64,000 bases of DNA from Plasmopara viticola (lineage: Eukaryota; Oomycota; Peronosporomycetes; Peronosporales; Peronosporaceae), in contig MBPM02000085.1 of the NCBI GenBank assembly GCA_001695595.3, positions 186,001 to 250,000 on the forward strand, written 5' to 3'. Position 1 is the stretch's first letter; each line of letters opens with the position of its first letter. The position numbers and the translations under genes were made by a program. Below the pieces are notes generated by a model. The model saw only the letters and a program-made list of their open reading frames with translations. It had not been told where the DNA came from and did not search any database. Below are positions 46,486 through 57,316 of this stretch, one piece after another.

Positions 46486-47230
46486 ATGTCCAACACTAAG
46501 CTTGAGCTTGTTAATGATCTCGAATGGAGTCTTGATCTTGATTTGGAGAGGAAAGGTGGCTCTTAATGTATATTGCAGTCATAGCAGCCTCTCCCCAGCA
46601 ACCCTTGTCCGGTTTAGCAAGATGTAGTATGCTGCGTACAATAGTCACAATCGTCTTTATAGCGCGCTCAAATGTTCCGTTGGTTTGATGCGCATATGGA
46701 ATTGTTACCTGCTGCTCAACACCCTCGTTCTCGTAGAAAACCTTCAGCGAGTTGGTTGCAAACTCACGAGCTCCGTCATGTCGTACAAACTTGACCTTCT
46801 TTCCAGACTGAGTCTAGACCTTCAGAATGTAAGTTTTGATTGCATCTTCGCTGTTTGATCTGGCTCGCAAGCAGAAATCCTTCATACATCCACCGGCCCC
46901 GTCCACAATGAGTAGTAGATATTTGCCCCCGCCAAGTGATACTTGCTACATTGGGCCACAGATGTCAAAGTGTAGAACCTCAAATGAGGCAAAACACCGC
47001 TTGTTAGGGTTACTCGGAAACGGTTTCTGGACCATCTTGCCCTCTTGGCACCCGCGCCAAATGCTCGGCAAAATTGACATTGATGCATCAGAAACGGCCT
47101 TCATCATTCCACTAGCAATCATTTTGCGGAGCACATCACTTGGCGCGTGTCCAAATCGTGCATGCAGGTCAATCTTGTTAGTTGATTCAACCACATTAGC
47201 CGATGGCCGTAGGGTCCGTAGCCAGTAAAT
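46486..47230 (-). pseudogene. C17 pre-integrase finger and integrase core
   Basis: LHARFGHAPSDVLRKMIASG and WRGCQEGKMVQKPFPSNPNK in one frame (46946-47194); HFDICGPM, then KYLLLIVDGAGGCMKDFCLR-like, [20 protein letters not shown] and HQTNGTFERAIKTIVTIVRS in others, with stops. It is cut at 47230. Confidence 0.84.
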
Positions 47231-47492
47231 GTTGTTAAAGATGCTGGCAAAAAAACGCCTCGATTAGCGACTACATATCGGGAAGTATTGGTATCTGCAA
47301 TCAGTTGATGCCTGCTTGGAGGAGCCGGTTCAAGATGGGCAAAAGGTCGGTTTCGGGTTGGAAAGATGATTGCGCCCAGATGGTACGTCGTTCTGATTGG
47401 CTTAGAGGCTGCATGTAGTTGCGAACTAAGGACCTTTGAAATATAATCACTTTGCATTTTGCCAACTAGTGCCCACTTCGACCTTCTTAACA
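47231..47492 (+). repeat. C18: family I LTR between C17 and C19
   Basis: 262 bp, TGTTGTTAAAGATGC to CCTTCTTAACA. Flanks gtaaa and agttc do not match, so it is not a simple solo LTR. Its left half shares rare variants (AGTATTGGTATCT, GCGCCCAGATGGTA) with the LTR at 57317; its right half does not. It looks like the breakpoint of the duplication. Confidence 0.85.
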
Positions 47493-48021
47493 AGTTCCAT
47501 GTCTTGTTCTTGCAAAGGGAACCCACTTCAGTATCACACGCCTCCTTCCATTTGGCCGCGTTGCTGGATTCCATTGCCGACTGGAAATTTGTCGGCATTT
47601 CTCCCAGTAAATCCAAAACAAAGACCGCTTCGAAATCTTAGGCCGATGCAGATATTTTCTCCGGCGATTGATGGCGACTTGGCCTCTTTGCTGTTGGATT
47701 TTGCGCCGCTTTTTCAAGTGATTCATTCCGCTGGTGTCATTAACTACTGGTCTCACAATCCAAATCCACAATAGGCTGCGTTTGAAAGTGCTGCTTGTTT
47801 TTAAGCTCCATGTCTTCATCATGCATAGCGTTTTCTTTCTCCGAGCGGTCAAAATCGGCTGTTTTAGTCTCGTCAAATACAGCTTCTGTTGACTTGGTAC
47901 TTGGTATATCGTCGTCAAAAGTATCTTCCATGAAGTTTGCGTCCCGACTTATCAAATCGCGACCGCTAGCAGTTTCTTTAAGCCTGTACGCTTTTTCATG
48001 TTCTAGATAGCCAAGAAAACG
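47493..48021 (-). pseudogene. C19 connection region
   Basis: LISRDANFMEDTFDDDIPST, KSTEAVFDETKTADFDRSEK and ENAMHDEDMELKNKQHFQ in one frame; SPSRQQRGQVAINRR-type and [20 protein letters not shown] segments follow in others, ending NKTWNL at the C18 LTR. A C2-like sequence with several indels. Confidence 0.82.
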
Positions 48022-48561
48022 TCAACGAGCCAAACGAGCGTCAAACTTGGATCGTTTCTCTTTAGGAACTGTGACGTAAGCATGGAAGCCAAATACCTTT
48101 AAATTTGCCAACACAGGCTTCTTGCTAGTCCATAGTTGAAATGGCGACGCATCATGATCAACGGCTCGTGTTGGACATCGGTTGAGAAGAAACACAGCAG
48201 TTAAAACAATTTCATCCCAATACGCTTTTGGTACACCAGCGTGCTCCAGCATGCACCGTCCACATTCAACAAGTGTAAGATTCATGCGTTCTGCGACTTC
48301 ATTCAGTTGTGGCGTGTACGGTGGCGCAAACTTTTGTATAATCCCGCGCTCTGCGCAAAACTTTGCCATTGCTTTAAAATTGTATTCGCAACGAAGAGAT
48401 TCGACGCGCATGTTCGTCTGGTTTTCGGCCAGCGCAACAAAAGCAGCAAACTTGTCAGCCACCTCGGACTTGTTTCGTAGCAAGTATACAGCACGGTAAT
48501 GCGACTTCTCGTCGATAAAAGTAGCGAAATAGCGCTTGCCGCTGTTTGCATGGGTCCACAC
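48022..48561 (-). CDS. C19 integrase core (179 aa)
   Basis: [40 protein letters not shown], then a deletion: [20 protein letters not shown] lacks DNGGEY, so the second catalytic Asp is gone. [20 protein letters not shown] (Glu), LPTRAVDHD-like and [20 protein letters not shown] follow. Confidence 0.87.
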   Translation of the reverse strand: MWTHANSGKRYFATFIDEKSHYRAVYLLRNKSEVADKFAAFVALAENQTNMRVESLRCEYNFKAMAKFCAERGIIQKFAPPYTPQLNEVAERMNLTLVECGRCMLEHAGVPKAYWDEIVLTAVFLLNRCPTRAVDHDASPFQLWTSKKPVLANLKVFGFHAYVTVPKEKRSKFDARLAR

Positions 48562-48569
48562 ACATCGCT

Positions 48570-49020
48570 GTGAATGACTTCAAAACTTTCTTTGCTCGAT
48601 TAGGTGAAGACTTCACGAAGTATACCCGCGTCTGTTTGCCAAGAGCGCACCCTTTGCACAGCTCCCACTTGTTAGCAGACTTCAGGTCAATACCTGCTCC
48701 ACAGCCTTCTAAAACAATTGTTAAAGGACAACCGTGAAGTCGAAGGTGCCAGAGGTACGACGTGGTGTCCTCATGGCATCCCAACGAGCTAGTCAAATTG
48801 GCCTCGACACTAATAATTGGCTTCATGCAGAGCTGGATAAGCCCCTTTCCTTCACAAGCGCCCAACTTCCATCGAAGATCTTTCGCTTCAGCAAAGCAGC
48901 CGTCGTGCTCAAACGTAACTGGACCAATACTTTTTGTGAAGCGTCCAACGGAGAATTTAAATGCGCGAAAGTTTTGAAATGTGCCAAACCGACGTAAGAA
49001 TACCTTTCTTCATTTCGCGA
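48570..49020 (-). pseudogene. C19 protease-integrase spacer and finger
   Basis: [60 protein letters not shown] and KSSPNRAKKV. The second His of the HHCC finger is lost with a small deletion (LRLHGCPLT). Confidence 0.83.
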
Positions 49021-49024
49021 GGTG

Positions 49025-49690
49025 TTAACATCTGCATAACAATGTCACCCCTTCCCACAGCTTGAACCACGCCATTATCCGTGAGATGCACATCCACTGG
49101 GTCGATTTTCTTGTAGTTTTTTTGTACTCTTTCGAGTATGTCATGTGTTGAGTGGCACCCGAGTCAACTAGCCGCACACAACTCAACTGGGTGGAATAGG
49201 CAGCTTCACCAGCCGAGAAAATATAGTCGTTAGAGTCATCATCGTTACTCTGCGCGACACTAGCACGCTGCAGTCGCTGTCGCTGCACATTGTCACAAAT
49301 TCGAGCCGGGCACTGGGCAATCCAATGTCCATGCTCTTCGCAATAGTGACAAGTACTGCTAGCCTTTACTGACGCCTGTCGTCCTCTGCGTCGTCCGTTG
49401 TCTGTAATCGCAAATGCTTGACCTTGACCGTGCGCGGCTCCATCGACGCCGCCACCTTGCTCTTTGCGCTTCAAGTCTTCGTGTAGCAGCCGAGACATGA
49501 CGAGCTCCGAGGATAAAGAGTCGGCTCTTGACTCCAGTGCCGCAATAAGAAACGCGTGCGACTCGCTGAGACTTGCCAAAAGCGTGATCACCAAGTCGTC
49601 CTTGCCAACCGGAGAACCCACAACGTCGAGCTGCTCCGCCAGCGTCTTAATCTTGTTAATGTGCGCGAGCACATCTTCCCCTCCATCCAT
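49025..49690 (-). CDS. C19 gag C-terminus and protease (221 aa)
   Basis: [56 protein letters not shown], knuckle CHYCEEHGHWIAQC, and protease [20 protein letters not shown], then a frameshift. The gag N-terminus (49750-50068) is broken by several small deletions: SFPNSYTDFALARD, INKFDAYKMKM and SGEIKLEHLS are recognisable. Confidence 0.87.
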   Translation of the reverse strand: MDGGEDVLAHINKIKTLAEQLDVVGSPVGKDDLVITLLASLSESHAFLIAALESRADSLSSELVMSRLLHEDLKRKEQGGGVDGAAHGQGQAFAITDNGRRRGRQASVKASSTCHYCEEHGHWIAQCPARICDNVQRQRLQRASVAQSNDDDSNDYIFSAGEAAYSTQLSCVRLVDSGATQHMTYSKEYKKTTRKSTQWMCISRIMAWFKLWEGVTLLCRC

Positions 49691-50084
49691 CTTGGCCGTG
49701 AAGAAGCGACGACGAAGAAAGAGCTTAATCGCAAGACTCTTCTTCTAGAAGTGTCCCTCAAGCCGTGACCATGCATCGTGTGCCCCACTCGCCGAACGAA
49801 CCAACTGCAGCTGCGAATCCTCCATCGCACGACAGATGAACGCGAGCGCCTTCCTCGACTTGCTCTTAAACGTGTTCTGGTCCGGACTCAGGTGTTCCAG
49901 CTTGATCTCCCCACTCACTTCTCACAAGTCACGCTCCTCTAGCACCATCTTCATCTTGTACGCGTCAAAATTCGTTCCATCGAACTTGTTAATGCGGTTG
50001 GTGGTGGAGGCGTCTCTGGCAAGGGCGAAGTCGGTGTAGGAGTTTGGGAAGACGGAGCTTGGGCTCATAAACTACAGAAGGTCA

Positions 50085-51695
50085 AGTCTGAGTTTCGGCA
50101 AACGCAACAAATTCGGCAAATTTGCTTGCAACTTCAGACTTGTTTCGCAGCAAAACTATCGTTGTAAAGCACGAGTACTTGTCTGTGAAAGCGTCAAAAT
50201 ACCGCTTGCCGCTTAAAGTCGTCGACTGCATAGGTCCACACACATCATTGTGATTAACCTCCAGCACTTTCTGTTGTCGAAGATGCTGGCGAAGAAACGC
50301 CTCGACCAGCAACTACATATCGGTAAGTATCGCTATCTGCAATCAGTTGTTGACTGCTTGGAGGAGCCGGTTCAAGATAGGCAAAATATCGACATTGGGA
50401 TGGGAAGATGATTGCGCCCCGATGGAAAGGTGATTGCGCCCAGATGGGAAGTCGTTCTGGTTGGCTTACATAATTCATTGGGTTAGAGGTAGAATGTAGT
50501 TGCGAACTAAGGACCTTATGAACATATTCACCTTGCATTCTACCAACAAGTGCTCACTCGACTTATTCAATAGTTTCTATGCAAGATGAGGCAACTTTGA
50601 CATAAAACTCACTCGCATTTGTTTGCCAAGTGCACAACCATCACACAGCTCCCACTGTTTGACGGAAGCAAGGTCAATGCCAACACCATAGTTTTTCTTG
50701 ACGATAGTTTCAAGACCACTATGTCCAATGTGCCCAAGTCGAAGGTACCAGAGGTACAAAGTGGTGTCCACATGACATCCCAACGAGCTTGTCACATTGG
50801 CTTCGTCAGTGCTGACAGGCGTCATACACAGTTTAAACAGCCCTTTGCCCTCGCGGACTCCAAGCTTCCACTGCATTTCCTTTGCCAGAGCAAAACAGCC
50901 ATCGGTTTCGAACATGGCTGGTCCAACATCCTTTGTGGAACGTATAACGGAAAAATTATTGCACGATAGCTTTGGAATATGCCATACTCCTCGAAGCATG
51001 CCCATTTTATTTCCATGGGATTTCTTCATAGACATAACAATGTCGCCAGTCTCGATCGCCTGAATAACACCGTCGTCTGCGAAATGACGTCCACCGGAGA
51101 AATACCCTTGTCATTCCATATGAACTCTTTCGAAAAAGTCATGTGCTGCGTTGCATTCGAGTCAGCCAGCCATAGACAACTCGACTTGGTGGCTCTTGAG
51201 TTACCACCAACCGAGAAGAGAAAATCACCAGAGTCGACTTCACTCTGCGCGATATTTGCATGTTGTGCCGGCCGTTACCGATCTGCGTTCTCACTAATTC
51301 TCACGGGGCACTTGGCAATCCAATGTCCCTGTTCCCCACAATAATGGCACGCACTGCTGGCCTTAGTAGTCGCTTGGCGTCCCTTGCGCCGTCCGTTGTC
51401 CGACGTCATATTCGCTTGTCCTTGCCCATGCGCGGCTCCATCGACGCCGCCACCTTGTTCCATGCGTTTCATATCTTTGTTATATAGACGCGACCTCACA
51501 AGTTCCCATGTCAGCGTGTCAGAGCGCGACTCCAGCGCCGTGATGAGAAATTGGTACGAATCACACAGATTTCCAAGAAGCGTGATTACCAGGTCGTCCT
51601 CACTCACCGCCCACCGCGTCAAGCTGCTCAGCCAACGCCTTAAGCTTGTTGATGAGCTCTAGCACACCGTCGCCATCCTCCATCATCGTCGTGAA
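50085..51695 (-). mobile_element. C13 copy B (integrase to gag), with solo LTR
   Basis: Integrase 50085-50271, then after the LTR pre-integrase, protease and gag to 51695. 50577-51035 reads GVWHIPKLSCNNFSV, TSSLGCHVDTTLYLWYLRLG, SGLETIVKKNYGVGIDLASV and CDGCALGKQMRVSFM. 51275-51622 reads [20 protein letters not shown] and [14 protein letters not shown] (knuckle intact, unlike copy A). The protease motif is DSNAT instead of DSGAT. Confidence 0.88.
50272..50572 (+). repeat. C14 copy B: solo LTR (family I)
   Basis: 301 bp, same insertion point and flanks (ctttc, gtttc) as 35754-36053, so this solo LTR predates the duplication. Confidence 0.9.
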
Positions 51696-52200
51696 TGTTG
51701 TCGAAGATGTTGGCGAAGAAACGCCTCGGTCAGCGACTGCATATCGGTAAGTACCGATAATTGCAATCAGTTGATGCTGCTTGAAGGAGCGGGTTCAAGG
51801 TGGGCAAAATATTGGTTTTAGGATGGGAAGATGGTTGCGCCTGGATGGGAAGATGAATGGGAAGATGATTGCGCATGGATTGGAAGATGATTGCGCCCGG
51901 ATGGTAAGTCGTTTTGATTGGCTTAGAAAAATCATTGGCTTAGAGGTAGCATGTAGTTGCGAACTAAGGACCTTATAAATATATTCACTTTGCATATTGC
52001 CAACTAGTGCCCAACCAACTTTTTGAATTGGTTTTAGCCCAAGCCCCACCGACTCTGCCTTTTCGCCCCTGACTCTGCCTTCGCCACCATGGACGCGTCT
52101 ACGCCAAGTCGGATTAACAAGTTCGACGGCACCAACTTCCACAAATAGAAATTTAAGATGCAGATGGTGTTGGAGAAGAAGGATCTGTGGGACGTGGCAA

Positions 52201-52955
52201 GTGGCAAGTGGCGGGATCAAGTTGGAGCAATGCGTTACTTCGCTGAACCGAGGAACCTTTAAGAGGAAGTCACGCAAGGCGCTTGCGATCATCTGTCTTG
52301 GGATGGAAGATTCGCAGCTGCCACTGATTCGTTTAGCGACTGGCGCGCATGATGCATGGTCAATGCTCGAAGAACACTTTGAGAAGAAGAGCCTCGCCAA
52401 TCGACGCTTCCTTCGTCGACGTTTCCTGACAGCAACAATGGATGAAGATGATGATGTGCTTCAGCACATAAACGAATAAAGACACCAGCGGAGCAGCTTG
52501 ATGCGATCGGGGCTCCAGTTAGCGAGGACGACTTGGTTATCACGCTCTTGAGTAATTTGTGTGAATCGTACCAATTTCTCATCACGGCACTGGAGTCACG
52601 TGCTGATTTTGTGACGTGGAAGCTCGTAATCTCTCGGCTATTACATGAGGACATGAAACGCAAGGATCAAGGTGGCGGCATTAATGGAACCGCGCACAAC
52701 CATGGGCAAGCATTCATGGCTAATGATAGCATCAAGCGCAAAGGACGTCCTGTGCAGGCAAAGACAAGTGGGTCTTGCCATCACTGTGGGGAACAAGGTC
52801 ATTGGATTGCCAAGTGTCCCGTGCGATCTCTAGATAATGTGGAGCGACAAAGGCCGCAGCGAGCGAATGTTGCACAAGTTGAAGATGATTCTAGCGAATT
52901 TCTGTTTTCGGTGGGAGGCGCAAGTGCTCCCAAATCAAGCTGTGTGGGCTGGTAG
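52201..52955 (+). pseudogene. C15 copy B gag
   Basis: 52201-52479: [40 protein letters not shown] and [20 protein letters not shown], ending at a TAA. 52533-52955: [72 protein letters not shown] and FLFSVGGASAPKSSCVGW, then TAG instead of the LVDSGAT codons in frame. Confidence 0.85.
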
Positions 52956-52975
52956 ACTCGGGTGCAACTCAGCAT

Positions 52976-53565
52976 ATGACGCATTTGAAAGACTATATGA
53001 TCAACTACAAGGCCATGTCTCCGGTGGACGTACACCTTGCTGATGACGGTATTGTTCAAGCAGTTGGAATGGGTGACATAGTTTTGTCAATGCAAACACC
53101 ACATGGAGTCAAGAAAGGTGTGCTTACAGGTGTGTGGCACATTCCAAAACTACTGCGAAATTTGTTGTCAGTGAGCCGTTTTACGAAGGATGTCGGACCA
53201 CCAGTTACTTTTGAGCGAGATGGTTGCTTTGCCGATGCAAAAGGTGTGCGATGACAACTTTGATGGGATGCCATGGGGACACCAATAGGTACCTCTGGCA
53301 CCTTCGACTTGGTCACGGAAGTGGTATTGACATTGCGTCTGTTAAGCAGTGGGAGGCGTGTGACGAGTGTTCGCTTGGCAAACAAAATCGTACAAGCTAC
53401 ACCAAGTCATCGCCTAACCGTGCGAAACAAGTGCTAGAGGTCATTCCCACTGATGTTTGTGTCCCCATTCAGACGCCTACTTATAGTGGAAAGCGATACT
53501 TCGTCTCATGTATTGACTACAAGTCACACTTCTGTATAGTATACTTGTTGCGCAGCAATCCGTAG
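52976..53565 (+). pseudogene. C15 copy B protease spacer and integrase start
   Basis: [40 protein letters not shown], then a deletion of about 50 codons relative to copy A (KGVR directly to [20 protein letters not shown]). HGSGIDIASVKQWEACDECS, NRTSYTKSSPNRAKQVLEVI and IDYKSHFCIVYLLRSNP follow. Confidence 0.84.
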
Positions 53566-53669
53566 TTGCGGCCAAGTTTGCTGAATATGCTGCGCTTGCT
53601 GAAACGCAGACCGGGTATCGAGTCAAGTCGCACCGCAGTGACAATGGCGGCGAATATGCTTCGCAAAGA

Positions 53670-53890
53670 ATGGCCAAGTTTTGCAGTGACCGGGAAATTA
53701 CTCAAACGTTCACCCCACCGTACACTCCACAGCTGAATGGAGTGGCTGAGTGCATGATTCGAACGTTGGTCGAGTGCGCGAGGTGCATGATGGAACACGC
53801 TGGAATATCGAAAGTTTATTGGGGCGAAGCAGTTATGACTGCTGTGTTCCTACGAAATCGTGGTCCTACACAGGCTGTTATTCTTATTCT
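53670..53890 (+). pseudogene. C15 copy B integrase core end
   Basis: [67 protein letters not shown] for AERMNRT. It ends at the solo LTR. Confidence 0.85.
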
Positions 53891-54170
53891 TGTTAAAAAG
53901 GTCGAAGTGAGCACTAGTTGGCAAAATGCAAGAAGAATATATTTATAAGGTCCTTAGTTCACAACTACATGCTACCTTTAAACCAATGATTTATCTAAGC
54001 CAATCAGAACGACTTACCATCCGGGTGCAATCTTCTTCCCATCCCAAGGTCGATCTTTTGCCCATCTTGAACCCGCTCCTTTAAGCAGTCATCAATTGAT
54101 TGCAGATACCTGTACTGACCGATATGTAGTCTTTGGTCGAGGCGTTTCTCCGCCACCATCTTCGACAACA
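53891..54170 (-). repeat. Solo LTR of C16 in copy B, with ATTCT target duplication
   Basis: 280 bp flanked by ATTCT at 53886-53890 and 54171-54175, the same duplication and position as the full-length C16 in copy A. Its left end shares TGTTAAAAAGG with the C16 3' LTR; its right end has CTTCGACAACA like the C16 5' LTR. Confidence 0.93.
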
Positions 54171-54960
54171 ATTCTGAGGCCGAAAGTTAAGGAAGGCTGA
54201 AGAAGCGAAGTGAAGAGTCGTTTGCGTTAAAACGAAGACACTTGAACGAGTGGAAGTAAATTTGGAAGTGATTGATGTATTGGAGCTTACACTTCTACTT
54301 CTCGTAACCACTCATTCTACATAACGTGATTACCTTAAGCTGTTAAAAGTTAAGACTATGCTGAACCGCGGTTCGAATTGGACCGGGTTCGGTTTGTGTA
54401 CATTTCCTAAATCCATAATTCCAACACGCCCCCTCAATGCGAACCGACTTGTATGCCAAGGGCCTCTGTCGTATTCTTGTGGCGCGGTCCTGGTAAGCCT
54501 TCTGTCATAATGTCCGCCAGCATGTTGTCGGTTTCGCAATACTCAAGATGTAATTTGCCACGCTTGACTTCGTCGCGGATGTGGTGGTACTTGATGTCGA
54601 TATGTTTGGCTCGGCCGTGATTGACAGGATTCTTGGTCATCTTGAGGCGAGACTGGTTGTCATCAAAAATCTTGAGCTCTGGTCCAGGCTCACCTGCCGC
54701 ATCCAGAATCTCGCACAGTAAGCGATAAACCCACTCACCTTGTTGTACCCGGTAATGTACTCCGCTTTGCTGATTGACAATGAAACGCTTGACTGCATTT
54801 TACTTCCCCAGCTTACCGGAACTTTCGTCAGTATGAAAGCGAAACCAGAAGTTGACTTGCGGTCGGTGTGATCGCCTGCCCAATCTGCGTCGGAGTATCC
54901 ACAAAATTCGACTTTTTTGCCAGGCTGAAAGCAAATACCATGAGATTTTGTACCTTGAGA

Positions 54961-55437
54961 TTAGCGAAATATACGCTTTACTGCACTCCAATGCTCAATC
55001 TGTGGGTTTTCCATGAATCGTGATACATAGCCAACTGCAAACGCAATATCTGGCCGCGTCGCTGTCGTCAGATGCATGAGAGCTCCGACCGCTTCTCGAA
55101 ATGGCGCATTTATCTTGGTTGGAGAGTCGCTTGGCACGAGCTTTGTGCTAATGTCTGTTGGACTAATAATTGACTTGCAATCAACCATACCGAATCGCTT
55201 ATGAATGTCATTAATGTATCGCCGTTGACTCATTGTAACGCTGCCGTTGTCGTTGTCTAAAAGCTCAATGCCTAGGACAAACGTGCAGTTGCCACTATCG
55301 GTCATCTCAAGACGGTTTTTCAAGGCGATTTTCGTATATGCAATTAATGCTGTTGAACTCCCAGTAATCGAAACATCATCGACATAAACCACATGTATAT
55401 GGTATGTAACATATATATTTTTTGCCGAAATTAACAT
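54961..55437 (-). CDS. C17 copy B reverse transcriptase, C-terminal half
   Basis: VVYVDDVSITGSSTALIAYT, TMSQRRYINDIHKRFGMVDC and FREAVGALMHLTTATRPDIA to RIFR-stop. The first 20 or so residues are from the AT-rich insertion. Nearly identical to 44868-45398. Confidence 0.86.
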   Translation of the reverse strand: MLISAKNIYVTYHIHVVYVDDVSITGSSTALIAYTKIALKNRLEMTDSGNCTFVLGIELLDNDNGSVTMSQRRYINDIHKRFGMVDCKSIISPTDISTKLVPSDSPTKINAPFREAVGALMHLTTATRPDIAFAVGYVSRFMENPQIEHWSAVKRIFR

Positions 55438-56867
55438 CGTATCTCCAATTTTTCCATTTTTTTATAAATATAAATGCATTGCCTGGACAATGCATACCAC
55501 GCAGTGGTCGGTCGAAGTCTTGATGTAAAGGCACTGATCGAAGGCTGAAAGTTGATATCCAATCGAGCACACAAACTCATCAAAAGTTTCATTCCATACG
55601 CGAGAAGCTTGTTTCAGGCCATAAATTGCCTTGTCGAGACAAGACAGTCAAATTAATTGTCAACCCATTCTGGCGTAGTGCAGTAACCAACTTCCTTCAT
55701 CCTTCTATACAGAAAGGCTGTCACTGCATCCAATTGATCAAGTGGCCACTCAAAGTATTTCGTCAAGGCGATGACAATTCGTAACGTTACGTACTTGACC
55801 ACAGAAAACAATTCTGTACAGTCAATTCCATATTTCTGTCGAAAGCCCTTTGCCACGAGTTGAGCCTTGTATTTTTACTTGGTTCCGATAGCATGTAATC
55901 CTGATGGCAACTTTGCAGCTCGAAAGACTTGACGAAGTCGCATTGAATCAAGTTCCGCACGTATAGCTTTGCGCCAATGAAGCTGGTCTGGTCCATTTAC
56001 AGCATCTTGATAGTGGCTGCTTCGGATAAGTCGTAAGCTCCGACAGTGTTTACACTCGCACGCCAGAATGTCGGCGAAGTTGAGTCGATGTTTTCGTCCT
56101 CGGAAGCATGAGCTTCTTGGCCAAGGCTAGATCCTGTTTGCACACGAAATTGCCGCTTGGTTCGACGTGGGTCCATTTCTTCAGGAGCACTTGTTTCTTC
56201 CAATCCTGCATCACGATACTCGGGACTTATATTCTTTCTGATTGGTTCTGTTCTTTTTGTCGCAGCTTGCGCTTACCTGTTTGCTTGAAATTCGTCATGT
56301 ATGTGAAGCCGTTGTCTTCTATTTTGAGTGAGTCAGAGTCCATGTTTGCTTTTTAATGTCGTCAAAAATGTTGACTTCCAAATCACCAAAACTTGATTCA
56401 TCAAACTTTACGTCCCTACTGATCACTATCTGCTGAGTTTGGATGTCGTAGACTCGATATGCTTTGAACACTTCTTCATAGCCTACAAACACACCAACTC
56501 GAGACTCGGGGTCCCACTTGAGCCTCTTTTTCTTCGGAATTAACATGTAGGCCCGACAACCAGAAACACGCATATGTCCAACACTAAGCTTGAGCTTGAA
56601 AATGATTTCGAATGGAGTCTTGATCTTGATTTGGAGAGGGAAGGTGGCTCTTAATGTATATTGCAGTCATAGCAGCTTCTCACAGAAACTCATGTCCAGT
56701 TTAGCAAGATGTAGTATGCTGCGTCCAATAGTCACAATTGTCTCTATAGCGCGCTCAAATGTTCCGTTGGTTTGATGCGCATATGGAACTGTTACCTGCT
56801 GCTCAACACCCTCGTTCTCGTAGAAAACCTTCAGCGAGTTGGTTGCAAACTCACGAGCTCCGTCATG

Positions 56868-57281
56868 TCATACAAACTTGACCTTTTTTTCAAACTGAGT
56901 CTGGACCTTCGAAATGAAAGTCTTGATTGCATCTTCGCTGTCCGATCTGGCTCGCACGTAGAAACCCTTCATACATCCACTGGCCTCGTCCAAAATGAGT
57001 AGTAGATACTTGCTCCCGCCAAGTGATACTTGCTCCATTGGGCCACAGATGTCAAAGTGTAGGAGCTCAAAGGAGGCAAAGCGCCGCAGTTCAGGATCAC
57101 TTGGAAACGGTTTCTGGACCATCTCGCCCTCTTGGCACCCGCGACAAATGCTCGGCAAAATTGGCATTGATGCATCAGAAACGTCGTTCATCATTCCACT
57201 AGCAATCATTTGGCGGAGCACATCACTTGGCGCGTGTTCCAATCGTGCATACAGGTCAATCTTGTTAGTTGATACAACCAC
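56868..57281 (-). CDS. C17 copy B pre-integrase finger and integrase core
   Basis: MVVSTNKIDLYARLEHAPSD, VLRQMIASGMMNDVSDASMP, CRGCQEGEMVQKPFPSDPEL, HFDICGPMEQVSLGGSKYLL (Asp) and CMKGFYVRARSDSEDAIKTF. Better preserved than copy A, but LEHAP for LGHAP, and it ends before RHDGAREF (TGA). Confidence 0.87.
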   Translation of the reverse strand: MVVSTNKIDLYARLEHAPSDVLRQMIASGMMNDVSDASMPILPSICRGCQEGEMVQKPFPSDPELRRFASFELLHFDICGPMEQVSLGGSKYLLLILDEASGCMKGFYVRARSDSEDAIKTFISKVQTQFEKKVKFV

Positions 57282-57316
57282 ATTAGCCGATGGCCGTAGG
57301 GTCCGTAGTCAGTAAA

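Larger units (their letters stand above)
44083..47230 (-). mobile_element. C17: family IV element, 3' LTR to integrase N-terminus
   Basis: The 3' LTR (44083-44333) lacks its outermost ten or so bases, at the junction with C15 where C16 later inserted. Then RNase H, RT (with an AT-rich insertion), connection and integrase to 47230, where a family I LTR begins. A second copy with the same structure is at 54176-57316. Confidence 0.9.
47493..50084 (-). mobile_element. C19: family I fragment, RT start to gag
   Basis: From KNKTW of the RT start through connection, integrase, protease and gag, with only a dozen bases of 5' LTR after the start ATG (50068). It ends where the second duplicate block begins. 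It is close to C2 in sequence. Many frameshifts, and a gap removes the DNGGEY codons near 48385. Confidence 0.87.
51696..53890 (+). mobile_element. C15 copy B: 5' LTR to integrase
   Basis: LTR 51696-52029, then gag, protease and integrase up to ATTCT. The primer site region is GGTTTTAGCCCAAG, so the gag ATG is gone here too, by a different change from copy A. The same TAG after NFHK (52147) is present in both copies. Confidence 0.88.
54176..57316 (-). mobile_element. C17 copy B: family IV element, 3' LTR to integrase
   Basis: 3' LTR 54176-54426, then RNase H, RT with the AT-rich insertion, connection and integrase. Frames recognised: 54434-54640 (RNase H end), 54961-55437 (RT with VVYVDDVSITGSS), 55653-55856 (RT start), 55997-56203 (connection), 56319-56573 (integrase tail) and 56868-57281 (pre-integrase and core). 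Confidence 0.9.

Noticed and set aside
47231..47492. C18 as an ordinary solo LTR
   Set aside because: Its flanks belong to two different elements (C17 and C19) and lack a matching 5-bp duplication.
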